This document shows, in pieces, positions 1 to 6,339 of a DNA stretch of 7,557 nt (positions are counted from its first letter, which is position 1; each line of letters opens with the position of its first letter). The DNA comes from an uncultured Chlorobiales bacterium. Its GTDB lineage: Bacteria; Bacteroidota; Chlorobiia; Chlorobiales; Chlorobiaceae. The stretch spans positions 1-7,557 of the forward strand of contig CAIUQW010000022.1 of assembly GCA_903901395.1 (NCBI GenBank), in the 5' to 3' direction. Under the pieces are notes generated by a model. That model saw only the letters and a program-made list of their open reading frames with translations. It did no database searches and was not told where the DNA came from. The translations under genes and the position numbers were made by a program.

Positions 1-52
1 CGAGCATTCGTGAAGCCTCGACATCGCCTCCTTCCTGTAGGATGAACCCGGT

Positions 53-1438
53 GTGTGGCCGGTGATCGGCATGTTCCGTTACGACTACGACCGCACCTTC
101 AAAAAGTGGGACAAGATCGACTTCATGACCTATTGTCGGCGCGGAGAGGTGCTTCCGGCCTTCATCGACACGGTGCTGCATCCATTCTCCGACGCCACGA
201 TGAACCGCATGGAGGTGCTCTCCGCCGCCGAGGCGATGCGCTATTTTCACTTTTATTTCATGGGAAGTCCGGAGGGACTTTCGTTCCGCATCACCACGCG
301 CGACTGCATGACCGCGCTGATCGATCCGCTGGAGCGCAAGCTGAAGGCGATGGGCGTGCGAGTGCTCAAGGGGCAGAAAGCGCGGAGCCTCGCGATGCAG
401 GGCGAGCGGGTAACGGCGGTGCGCCTCGCGGGCGCTGGAGCCGCGAGCGGCGCGGCGGTGGCGACGATTGCGAAGAGCGACGTACCCGAGTCGGGCTGGA
501 TGCAGCGCACGGCGGAGGGCGGGATTCCCGTCGTGGTGGCGCGGCGCGAGTCGGGTTGGGCCGCCTTCGACGCCCGCTGCACCCACATGGGCTGCCCGGT
601 CGGCCCCGATGCGGGCGCGGACGGCCTCTTCTGCCCCTGCCACGCCGGGCGTTTCGACGCCGACGGAGTGCCGGTCAGCGGCCCGCCGAAAGCGCCGCTG
701 GCGAGGCTCGCAGTGCGGGAAGAGGGCGAGATGCTCGTCGTCGAGCAGGCGGCGACGGACGCAACGCCGGTGGCCGTCGCCGCCGAAGAGCTGCCGTGCG
801 ACTACTGCGTGGTGGCCTCGGACGTGCGCGGCGCGCGCGAGCTGATCGCGGGCAGCCAGCCCGGCAACCGCGACTTCACGAGCCGCGTCGCCGCGCTCGG
901 CGAGGCCGATCCCTACGTCGTGTGGCGCGTCTGGCTCGACCGTCCGGTTTCGACGGCGAAGTTCCCGTTCTACACCGTTTCAGGCTACACCTACACCGAC
1001 TCGATCACCTTCTATTCGAGCTTCCAGCAGCCCTTCATCAGCTGGGCGAAGCGCACTGGTGGCTGCGTCGCGGAGCTGCACGCCTACGCCGTCGCGCCGC
1101 AGGACATCCGCCCCGAGCCGCAGATCCGCGAAACGATGCTGCGCGAGCTGCACGCCATGTTCCCGGAAACCCGCCAGGCGACGATTCTGCACGAAATCTT
1201 CATGATGCAATCCAACTTCACCCGCTGGGCACCCGGCGACCACGCCACCCGCCCCGGCGTCGAAACGCCTTACAAAAACCTCTTCCTCGCCGGAGACTGG
1301 GTAAGCACCAAAGCCCCGGTCTTTCTGATGGAAGCCGCCGCCTTCACCGGTCGCCAGGCCGCCAACGCCATCGCCGCGAAAGAGTCGCTACGTCAGAGCG
1401 CGCTGCCCATCGTGCCGATGGATGGGATATTTGCGTAG
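53..1438 (+). CDS. crtU: CrtU-like carotenoid desaturase/isomerase family FAD oxidoreductase with internal Rieske domain (5'-incomplete, possibly broken)
   Basis: Probable gamma/beta-carotene desaturase-methyltransferase (CrtU, aromatic-ring formation in chlorobactene/isorenieratene synthesis), or a paralogue. Seen: residues 1-140 resemble the substrate half of carotenoid desaturase-type flavoproteins (runs such as SAAEAMRYFHFYF and SPEGLSFRITTRD). Residues about 143-236 form a Rieske domain: C176-x-H178 and C194-P-C196-H197 supply the cluster ligands, and C181 and C196 match the disulfide pair of bc1-type Rieske proteins. Residues 245-461 return to the flavoprotein fold and end in a FAD C-terminal signature (LFLAGDWV, then FLMEAAAFTGRQAANAI). 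The N-terminal GxGxxG FAD-binding region is missing, so 461 aa is well short of a full enzyme. In this frame TGA (11-13) and TAG (38-40) lie upstream; GTG at 53 has AGGA at 39-42, but a start here would not give a complete flavoprotein. Family assignment is fairly sure; the crtU symbol is moderate, from recalled family knowledge. Confidence 0.62.
   Translation: MWPVIGMFRYDYDRTFKKWDKIDFMTYCRRGEVLPAFIDTVLHPFSDATMNRMEVLSAAEAMRYFHFYFMGSPEGLSFRITTRDCMTALIDPLERKLKAMGVRVLKGQKARSLAMQGERVTAVRLAGAGAASGAAVATIAKSDVPESGWMQRTAEGGIPVVVARRESGWAAFDARCTHMGCPVGPDAGADGLFCPCHAGRFDADGVPVSGPPKAPLARLAVREEGEMLVVEQAATDATPVAVAAEELPCDYCVVASDVRGARELIAGSQPGNRDFTSRVAALGEADPYVVWRVWLDRPVSTAKFPFYTVSGYTYTDSITFYSSFQQPFISWAKRTGGCVAELHAYAVAPQDIRPEPQIRETMLRELHAMFPETRQATILHEIFMMQSNFTRWAPGDHATRPGVETPYKNLFLAGDWVSTKAPVFLMEAAAFTGRQAANAIAAKESLRQSALPIVPMDGIFA
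476..760 (+). other. Rieske [2Fe-2S] domain segment inside the flavoprotein
   Basis: This stretch encodes about residues 142-236 of the flavoprotein. It carries CTHMGC (residues 176-181) and CPCHAGRFD (194-202), spaced as in Rieske clusters (C-x-H, 15 residues, C-x2-H). The usual Ser of the CPCHGS motif is Ala here, which in bc1-type proteins would remove a hydrogen bond and lower the midpoint potential. The domain interrupts the flavoprotein between a predicted beta-strand (ERVTAVRLAG) and the strand containing CDYCVVASD. It is preceded by an Ala/Gly-rich linker. This implies electron transfer between FAD and an iron-sulfur cluster in one polypeptide. Confidence 0.85.
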
Positions 1439-1468
1439 AGTTGATAGTGAAATCTGGATTGAAAAAAA

Positions 1469-1494
1469 TGAAGTGTACCGCACCTGTCAGACAG
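1469..1494. repeat. Possible terminal inverted-repeat end of a decayed IS3-family element
   Basis: The stretch begins TGAAGTGTACCGCACC and lies just beyond the transposase stop codon, 31 bp after the flavoprotein stop. IS3-family ends typically start with TG and sit close to the orfB stop, so this is a plausible right end. I found no matching opposite end in the window, in keeping with an incomplete element. No target-site duplication can be tested. Confidence 0.35.
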
Positions 1495-1496
1495 AA

Positions 1497-1733
1497 TCAG
1501 GCCTGGTTTAAGCTGGTAACCCGCTTTTTATACATTTCGTCCGGGGTTGTATACCCCGGCGATTGATGCGGTCGCTCCTTGTTGTACAGACGGAAATACT
1601 CCGCCAATCCCTGCTTTAATGCAACCGCTCACCCATAGCCTTTCAGGTAGAGGTTTTGATGCTTGACGCGCTGCCAGAGCCGTTCGACGAAAATGTTGTC
1701 CAGCGCCATGCCACGACCGTCCATGCTGAAGCG
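1497..1733 (-). pseudogene. IS3-family transposase (OrfB), 3' fragment with internal stop
   Basis: Read on the minus strand, this encodes the C-terminal end of an IS3-family rve-type integrase. It starts about SMDGRGMALDNIFVERLW and ends with YFRLYNKERPHQSPGYTTPDEMY before a TGA at 1497-1499. The Glu in FVERLW (codon 1683-1685) fits the last catalytic residue of the DDE triad, with the expected Lys seven residues later. An in-frame TGA at 1629-1631 (after LYLKGYG) interrupts it. The two upstream Asp motifs are absent: beyond about 1733 the reading frame no longer resembles the family. It is therefore a non-functional remnant of about 78 codons. It lies close behind the flavoprotein, so the element landed at or near the end of that gene. 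Confidence 0.85.
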
Positions 1734-2014
1734 AAGCGTCTGGTATCGCTTGAATGCATAAATACGTCAGTGGTGAATTATGAAAACTGATTGCTGTTGA
1801 ATATTTACGGCACGTGCAATATTTCCATCAACAACGGGTACTTATATTTTTTCTGGGACATTTGGTCAAGCTAATGGCTCTTTTCGTATGCCGCATGTTT
1901 AAAAAAACATTCAGTTGCTGAAAACGCATGATGCTGAATAAACAAAACGCTTCGTGGAGTTGTAAATCCAGGAGGTGTTTTGCGTTTATAGCAAATCACG
2001 CTGTTCTCATCGTG
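1734..2014. other. Gene-free AT-rich spacer between the IS remnant and the terminator
   Basis: I see no convincing gene here. Reading frames are short and do not resemble a protein family. The minus-strand frame running through 1871-2215 reads low-complexity, Cys- and His-rich residues and overlaps both the terminator hairpin and the peroxiredoxin remnant in another frame. An imperfect dyad around GCACGTGC (about 1811-1818), flanked by AATATT on both sides, is present, but nothing ties it to a function. Confidence 0.6.
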
Positions 2015-2075
2015 AAAAAACCATTTGTATTGTGATAGGGCACACACGCTGCTCCGCCCTATCACAATACAAATG
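2015..2075 (-). terminator. Strong intrinsic terminator of the former peroxiredoxin gene
   Basis: Arms at 2022-2041 and 2056-2075 are perfectly complementary over 20 bp with a 14-nt loop. Read on the minus strand, the hairpin is followed by G and then six T (2020 down to 2015), the layout of a Rho-independent terminator. It begins 25 bp beyond the minus-strand stop codon at 2101-2103. On the plus strand the hairpin has no T-run after it, so it is directional. The stem has no mismatch although the gene it served has decayed. Confidence 0.82.
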
Positions 2076-2100
2076 ATACTTTGCGTATCCTCCCGATACG

Positions 2101-2249
2101 TCATTTCGCTAAGTACTCTTTCATCTCTTCGTCGGCTGGCTTTATGTTTTCGCGCCATTGCTTCACATGGCCGGGCAGACCTCGCCAAACTCCTCGCTGT
2201 ACTGAAGCACATCAATCAGACGACGCTCCGGCGAAAGCGCAAGCCGCCC
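2101..2249 (-). pseudogene. 2-Cys peroxiredoxin (AhpC/Prx1-type) C-terminal fragment, frameshifted
   Basis: On the minus strand, one frame (2169-2249) reads SPERRLIDVLQYSEEFGEVCPA. This matches the C-terminal part of Prx1/AhpC-type peroxiredoxins, where the Cys of the VCP motif (codon 2175-2177) is the resolving cysteine. The next frame (2101-2166) continues with KQWRENIKPADEEMKEYLAK and a TGA at 2101-2103, matching the family's ending with IKP and a final helix. The join near 2166-2169 needs a single-base shift. The peroxidatic-Cys domain is not found further upstream: minus-strand frames between 2250 and 2487 are stopped and unlike the family. It is therefore a 3' remnant of about 48 codons that cannot make an enzyme. 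Identification is from motif recall, so moderate. Confidence 0.6.
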
Positions 2250-2336
2250 GGCATCCGCTGAACCATCTCATTGCACTTTGCAAGGCCGACATGATTCGAC
2301 CGTTGTGTAATGCAATGAATCCCGGCACCAGACAAA

Positions 2337-2350
2337 ACAGATCGATCTGT
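2337..2350. promoter_or_regulatory. 14-bp perfect palindrome upstream of the permease, candidate operator
   Basis: ACAGATCGATCTGT is perfectly self-complementary, flanked on both sides by AAAAC-type tracts, about 138 bp before the permease start. A symmetric site of this size in a promoter-sized gap could bind a dimeric regulator. No regulator is identified, and the palindrome could be chance. Confidence 0.25.
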
Positions 2351-2405
2351 CAAAACCCTCGCCAATCAAGCTTTTCCACACTTCACTGACATCGTGGCCC
2401 GATTT

Positions 2406-2417
2406 TTGACTTGTCAA
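2406..2417. promoter_or_regulatory. Short dyad TTGAC-TT-GTCAA upstream of the permease
   Basis: Two 5-bp arms separated by 2 bp lie about 70 bp before the permease start. The left half also resembles a -35 hexamer, but no -10 follows at 16-18 bp. It could be an operator half overlapping a promoter, or chance. Confidence 0.2.
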
Positions 2418-2487
2418 ATGGTGTCAGGAACGACGCCGGAGCGGACATATCGGGCTTCCTGCGGTTTTCTCAATTCATCTGACGGAC

Positions 2488-4470
2488 ATGACCATTCAAA
2501 GCGGACTCAGAAAAGCCAAAACCTTTTTCATCGGCGGCTCGCGCGACTTCAGGGACAGCCGCATCTTTCACTCCATCTCGCTCACGGCGTTTCTCGCATG
2601 GGTCGGCCTCGGCTCCGATGGACTCTCCTCCTCCTGTTACGGCCCCGCTGAAGCCTTCAAGGCGCTGACCGGCCATCCGGCGCTCGGCATTTTTGTCGCG
2701 CTGGCTTCAGGATTCACGATCCTCATCATCGCGTCGAGCTACTCAAATATCATCGAGCTGTTCCCCTCCGGCGGCGGCGGCTATCTCGTGGCGAGCAAGT
2801 TGCTCTCGCCCGAAGTTGGCGTTGTTTCGGGCAGCGCGCTGCTCATCGACTACGTGCTGACCATCACTATTTCGGTCGCCAGCGGAGCGGACGCGATCTT
2901 CAGCTTCCTGCCCGCATGGATGCTGCCGTACAAGCTCTGGTTCGCCATCGCTGGGGTGCTGATGCTGCTCATGCTGAATCTGCGCGGCATCAAGGAGGCG
3001 GTGATGCCGCTGGTGCCGGTCTTTCTGCTCTTCGTCGTCACGCACCTTGTCGCCATCGCGGTCGCCATGGCGACGCATGCCGCCAATGCCGGAAACGTCT
3101 GGCACGAGACCGGCGCCGAGCTTTCGGGTTCGATTCACTCGCTTGGCGTCTTCGGCACAATTTTCATCATCCTGAAAGCCTACAGCCTCGGCGCTGGAAC
3201 CTTCACCGGCATCGAGGCGATCAGCAACGGCCTGCCGGTACTGCGCGATCCGAAAATCCAGACGGCGAAAAAAACGATGCGCTACATGGCCTGGTCGCTC
3301 TCGATCACCGTCATCGGCCTCATGGCCGCCTACATCTTTCTCAATGTCAAGGACGCGCCCGGCAAGACGCTGAACGCCGTGCTTTTCGAGTCCATCACCG
3401 CCTCGTGGGGCGGCTTCAGCGGCTCCGCGTTTGTCTGGATCACGCTGCTCTCCGAAGCGATTCTGCTCCTTATCGCCGCGCAATCCGGCTTTCTCGACGG
3501 GCCGAGAGTGCTGGCCAACATGGCGCTCGACAACTGGATGCCGAAAAAATTCTCGATGCTCAGCGACCGCCTCGTCACCGAGCGCGGCATTCTCGTCATG
3601 GGTTTCGCCTCGCTCATCATGATGGTCGCGTCGCGCGGATCGGTCGATTTCCTGATCGTGCTGTACAGCATCAACGTATTTATCACTTTTACGCTATCGC
3701 AGCTCGGCATGGTGCGCCACTGGTGGCTGGAGCGCAACACGGAAAAGCGGTGGTGGCGTAAAATGGCAATCAACGGCATCGGACTGGTGCTGACCACCTT
3801 CATTCTCGTCTCGGTGCTGATCCTCAAATTCGACGAAGGTGGCTGGATTACGCTGCTCATCACCGGAATGCTGGTCGTAGCCGCGCTGTTCATCAAGCGA
3901 CACTACGATAAAACCTACGAAACGCTCAAGCGGCTTGACGTGATTGTCGAAGCCGCCGTCATGTCGGGCAATGACCTCAGCGCGAGGCAAAGTCCCGAAC
4001 CGGCGTACGATCCGAAAGGCAAAACCGCCGCAATCCTTGTCAACGGCTTCAACGGACTCGGTCTGCACACGCTTTTCAGCGTTTCGCGCCTCTTCAGCGG
4101 CATCTATAAAAACTTCGTGTTTGTGGAAATCGGCCCGATCGACGCCGGTAATTTCAAGGGCGCGGACGAGATCGGCCATCTGAACGAACACATCGCCAGC
4201 GAAAGCAACAAGTACGTCAAGTACATGAAGGATCACGGTTATTACGCCGAAGCGTTCACCTCGATAGGCACCGATATTGTGGAGGAGATCACCAAACTGG
4301 TACCGGAAATCACGAAAAAATTTCCGGACATCGTATTTTTCGGAGGTCAGCTCGTTTTCACCAACGAATCGCTGATGGATCGCTGGCTGCACAACTTCAC
4401 GGTTTTCACCGTCCAGAAAAATCTCTACATCCAGGGCGTGCCGTTCGTCATTTTGCCAGTCAGGGTATAA
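2488..4470 (+). CDS. KimA-like APC-superfamily permease (probable K+/H+ symporter) with cytosolic USP-like domain
   Basis: A 660-aa inner-membrane transporter. About residues 31-470 hold roughly 12 hydrophobic segments of the APC fold. The first carries GLGSDGLSSSCYGPAEAF (40-57), matching the broken TM1 of KimA/YdaO-like and related permeases (GADALSS-type motif), and AYSLGAGTFTGIEAISN (231-247) matches the broken TM6. Residues about 471-660 are soluble: AAILVNGFNGLGLHTLF looks like the first strand and helix of an alpha/beta, USP-like domain, and DIVFFGGQLVF like a later strand. In Bacillus KimA the comparable tail controls K+ import and binds c-di-AMP; whether that holds here is inference. 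The ATG at 2488 has only a weak GACGGA before it, but the N-terminus fits the family. It is followed after 54 bp by a sensor kinase on the same strand, suggesting one transcript. An amino-acid substrate cannot be excluded from sequence alone. Confidence 0.8.
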   Translation: MTIQSGLRKAKTFFIGGSRDFRDSRIFHSISLTAFLAWVGLGSDGLSSSCYGPAEAFKALTGHPALGIFVALASGFTILIIASSYSNIIELFPSGGGGYLVASKLLSPEVGVVSGSALLIDYVLTITISVASGADAIFSFLPAWMLPYKLWFAIAGVLMLLMLNLRGIKEAVMPLVPVFLLFVVTHLVAIAVAMATHAANAGNVWHETGAELSGSIHSLGVFGTIFIILKAYSLGAGTFTGIEAISNGLPVLRDPKIQTAKKTMRYMAWSLSITVIGLMAAYIFLNVKDAPGKTLNAVLFESITASWGGFSGSAFVWITLLSEAILLLIAAQSGFLDGPRVLANMALDNWMPKKFSMLSDRLVTERGILVMGFASLIMMVASRGSVDFLIVLYSINVFITFTLSQLGMVRHWWLERNTEKRWWRKMAINGIGLVLTTFILVSVLILKFDEGGWITLLITGMLVVAALFIKRHYDKTYETLKRLDVIVEAAVMSGNDLSARQSPEPAYDPKGKTAAILVNGFNGLGLHTLFSVSRLFSGIYKNFVFVEIGPIDAGNFKGADEIGHLNEHIASESNKYVKYMKDHGYYAEAFTSIGTDIVEEITKLVPEITKKFPDIVFFGGQLVFTNESLMDRWLHNFTVFTVQKNLYIQGVPFVILPVRV

Positions 4471-4513
4471 AATCACGTCACTGATGGAAAGCGATCTTAC
4501 GCAACAACCCGAC

Positions 4514-4517
4514 GGAG
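4514..4517 (+). promoter_or_regulatory. Ribosome binding site selecting the GTG start of the kinase
   Basis: GGAG sits 7 nt before GTG at 4525. No ATG in the same frame lies nearby upstream, and the N-terminus starting at this GTG leads directly into a positively charged segment and the first membrane helix. This supports the GTG start. The ATG at 4484 belongs to another frame. Confidence 0.6.
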
Positions 4518-4524
4518 AAACGCC

Positions 4525-6339
4525 GTGGTCAGTCTGAAACACAAGCTCGCACTTGGCTTTGGCGGATTGCTGGCCATCATCGCGGTTATCGGAATGCTGA
4601 CCATCACGCAGGTCGATCAGCTTGGCAGCGCCATCGACGTCATCCTGAAGCAGAACTACCGGAGCGTCGCCGCCGCCCAGGAGATGAAGGAGGCGCTCGA
4701 AAAGATGAACATCGACCTGCTGCAATCGTTCTCCGCCGAACATCTTTCAAGCCCCACCACCATCGCTACCGACGAAACGAGGTTCCGGCAGGCGCTGCAA
4801 ACCGAGCTTGGCAACATCACGCTGCCGGGCGAGAAAGAAAAAGCCGACAGGATCGCGTTGCTCTTCGACAATTACGTCAAGATCATTTACGCCGTCAGCA
4901 GTGATTCCATGGCTCTCGAAAAGCGCCGCGACCGCTACTTCATGACGGCGCTGCCTTTGCTTTCGGAGATCAAGACGCTCGCGCAGGAGATTCTCGACAT
5001 GAATCAGGCCAACATGAACGAAGCGAATCATGCAGCGCGGCGGCTGGCTGAATCGGCGCACAACCGCATCCTGCTTGCCATTGCCTCCAGCGCCGTGCTC
5101 GCGCTCATCTTCAGCTACCAGTCGCGGCGCTGGATTCTCAAACCCGTCTCCCGCCTAATTGCATCGGCCAACGAAATCAGGAACGGCAATCTCGATCTGG
5201 TGATCGAAACCACGTCGAATGACGAAATCGGCCAGTTGTCGCAGGCGTTCAACCAGATGGCCACGAAACTGCGTCAGGTGCGCCGAAGCGACGACCAGAA
5301 GCTCGAACGCACGCGCAAGGCGACGCAGGAGGTGATGAACATCCTGCCCGCGCCGATAGCGATCTTTGATCCCGAAGGGCGGGTGGACTTCGCGACGCAG
5401 TCCGCCATCCGCAATTTCGGCATCGAGCCGGGAGCGAGCGCCGCGAAGCTTGGCTATAGCTGGCTGCCAGACCTGCTCCGGCAAGCTGTCGAAACTGGCG
5501 GCACAGTGGAGCTTTCGGGCAATGGCTTCATCCAGAAGTTCATCAACAGCCGCGAATATTTTTTCAAACCCGCTGCCACCGCCATACCACACACGCCAGA
5601 CGGCATCGGCAGCAGCGGCGTCGTGCTGCTGCTGCACGACATGACGCAGGCGCAGGAGCAGAAGGAGCTGAAGCGCGGCGTGGTTTCGACCGTCTCGCAC
5701 CAGCTCCGCACGCCGTTGACTGCGCTGCGCATGGCGATCCATCTGCTTGTGGAGCAACGGGTTGGCCCGCTGAACGACAAACAGGCGGAGCTACTTCAGA
5801 GTGCGTTGGAGGAGAGCGACCGGCTGGCGGAGATTCTCGACGATCTGCTCGACCTGCACAGAATCGAATCGGGAAAATCGCGGCTGAACAAGACGCCGCA
5901 GAAGCCCGAAACGCTGGTGAAAGAGAGCATTGAACCCTTCATTTTCGACATCAGGGAAAAAGGGTTGAAGCTGGTTATCGACGTTCCGTCGGAACTGCCG
6001 GAAGTTCAGGCAGACCTGTCGCTCATCCGGCACGTTTTCGCCAATCTCCTCACCAACGCCATCCGCTTCACCCCGCCGGGTGGCACGATTACCGTCAACG
6101 CGCAGGCGGAACTTGCAGGCATCTGCTTTTCAGTTGAAGATTCCGGCTGCGGCATCGCACCCGAGCATCTGAAGCGCATCTTCGACCAGTTCTACCGCGT
6201 TCCGGGACAGGACGAAAAGTCAGGCATCGGCCTGGGCCTCTCGATTGTCCGCGAGATCGTCAACATCCACGGCGGAACCGTTGGCGTCGAAAGCACAATC
6301 AGCAAAGGCTCTGTGTTTCATTTCACGCTGCCTGTTTGA
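4525..6339 (+). CDS. Membrane sensor histidine kinase (4-helix sensor, HAMP, PAS, HisKA, HATPase)
   Basis: A 604-aa transmembrane two-component sensor. Order: TM1 (about 8-28); extracytoplasmic, largely helical sensor of about 150 residues (29-180), like the four-helix-bundle sensors of chemoreceptors; TM2 (about 181-197); HAMP (201-252, with ILKPVSRL and SNDEIGQLSQAFNQM); PAS (about 268-375, NILPAPIAIFDPEGRV); HisKA with phospho-acceptor His392 in VSHQLRTPLTALR; and HATPase_c with N-box Asn511 (NLLTNAIRFTPP), G1 DSGCGIAP (Asp539 on) and G2 GIGLGL (567-572). All catalytic motifs are intact. It shares the plus strand with the permease 54 bp upstream, so it may sense a condition tied to ion uptake or the envelope, but the ligand is unknown. 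No response regulator is in the window, and the next gene is convergent, so its partner lies elsewhere. The overall plan resembles KinB-type kinases; no closer name is justified. Confidence 0.93.
   Translation: MVSLKHKLALGFGGLLAIIAVIGMLTITQVDQLGSAIDVILKQNYRSVAAAQEMKEALEKMNIDLLQSFSAEHLSSPTTIATDETRFRQALQTELGNITLPGEKEKADRIALLFDNYVKIIYAVSSDSMALEKRRDRYFMTALPLLSEIKTLAQEILDMNQANMNEANHAARRLAESAHNRILLAIASSAVLALIFSYQSRRWILKPVSRLIASANEIRNGNLDLVIETTSNDEIGQLSQAFNQMATKLRQVRRSDDQKLERTRKATQEVMNILPAPIAIFDPEGRVDFATQSAIRNFGIEPGASAAKLGYSWLPDLLRQAVETGGTVELSGNGFIQKFINSREYFFKPAATAIPHTPDGIGSSGVVLLLHDMTQAQEQKELKRGVVSTVSHQLRTPLTALRMAIHLLVEQRVGPLNDKQAELLQSALEESDRLAEILDDLLDLHRIESGKSRLNKTPQKPETLVKESIEPFIFDIREKGLKLVIDVPSELPEVQADLSLIRHVFANLLTNAIRFTPPGGTITVNAQAELAGICFSVEDSGCGIAPEHLKRIFDQFYRVPGQDEKSGIGLGLSIVREIVNIHGGTVGVESTISKGSVFHFTLPV

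Larger units (their letters stand above)
2250..2487. other. Upstream region of the permease gene, no gene recognised
   Basis: I find no supported coding region. No convincing -35/-10 pair can be placed: a TTGACT at 2406-2411 lacks a TATAAT-like partner at normal spacing. Two short dyads are annotated separately. An 8-bp inverted repeat, TCATTGCA (2268-2275) and TGCAATGA (2311-2318), is also present. The promoter of the permease is expected here but cannot be pinned down. Confidence 0.55.

Noticed and set aside
55..1566. 503-codon plus-strand open frame overlapping the flavoprotein
   Set aside because: It is in another phase of the GC-rich flavoprotein gene, reads Arg/Ala-rich low-complexity protein and runs on into the IS remnant. 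The flavoprotein frame has clear Rieske and FAD motifs.
1811..1818. GCACGTGC palindrome as a regulator binding site
   Set aside because: It lies in decayed spacer sequence with no gene start nearby on either strand; chance is as likely.
1871..2215. 114-codon minus-strand open frame in the spacer
   Set aside because: It runs through the terminator hairpin and overlaps the peroxiredoxin remnant in a different phase. Its sequence looks like no family.
2025..2261. Plus-strand open frame of 78 codons ending in a basic tail
   Set aside because: It covers the terminator and the antisense of the peroxiredoxin fragment. The basic tail is a by-product of the opposite frame.
2743..3483. 246-codon minus-strand open frame
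   Set aside because: It is rich in charged residues, antisense to the permease membrane domain, and has no recognisable motif.
3694..4743. 349-codon minus-strand open frame across the permease-kinase junction
   Set aside because: It is antisense to two well-supported genes and its translation has no membrane or family character. Such frames are expected opposite GC-rich genes.
5155..5757. 200-codon minus-strand open frame
   Set aside because: It is antisense to the HAMP-PAS-HisKA part of the kinase; a shadow frame.
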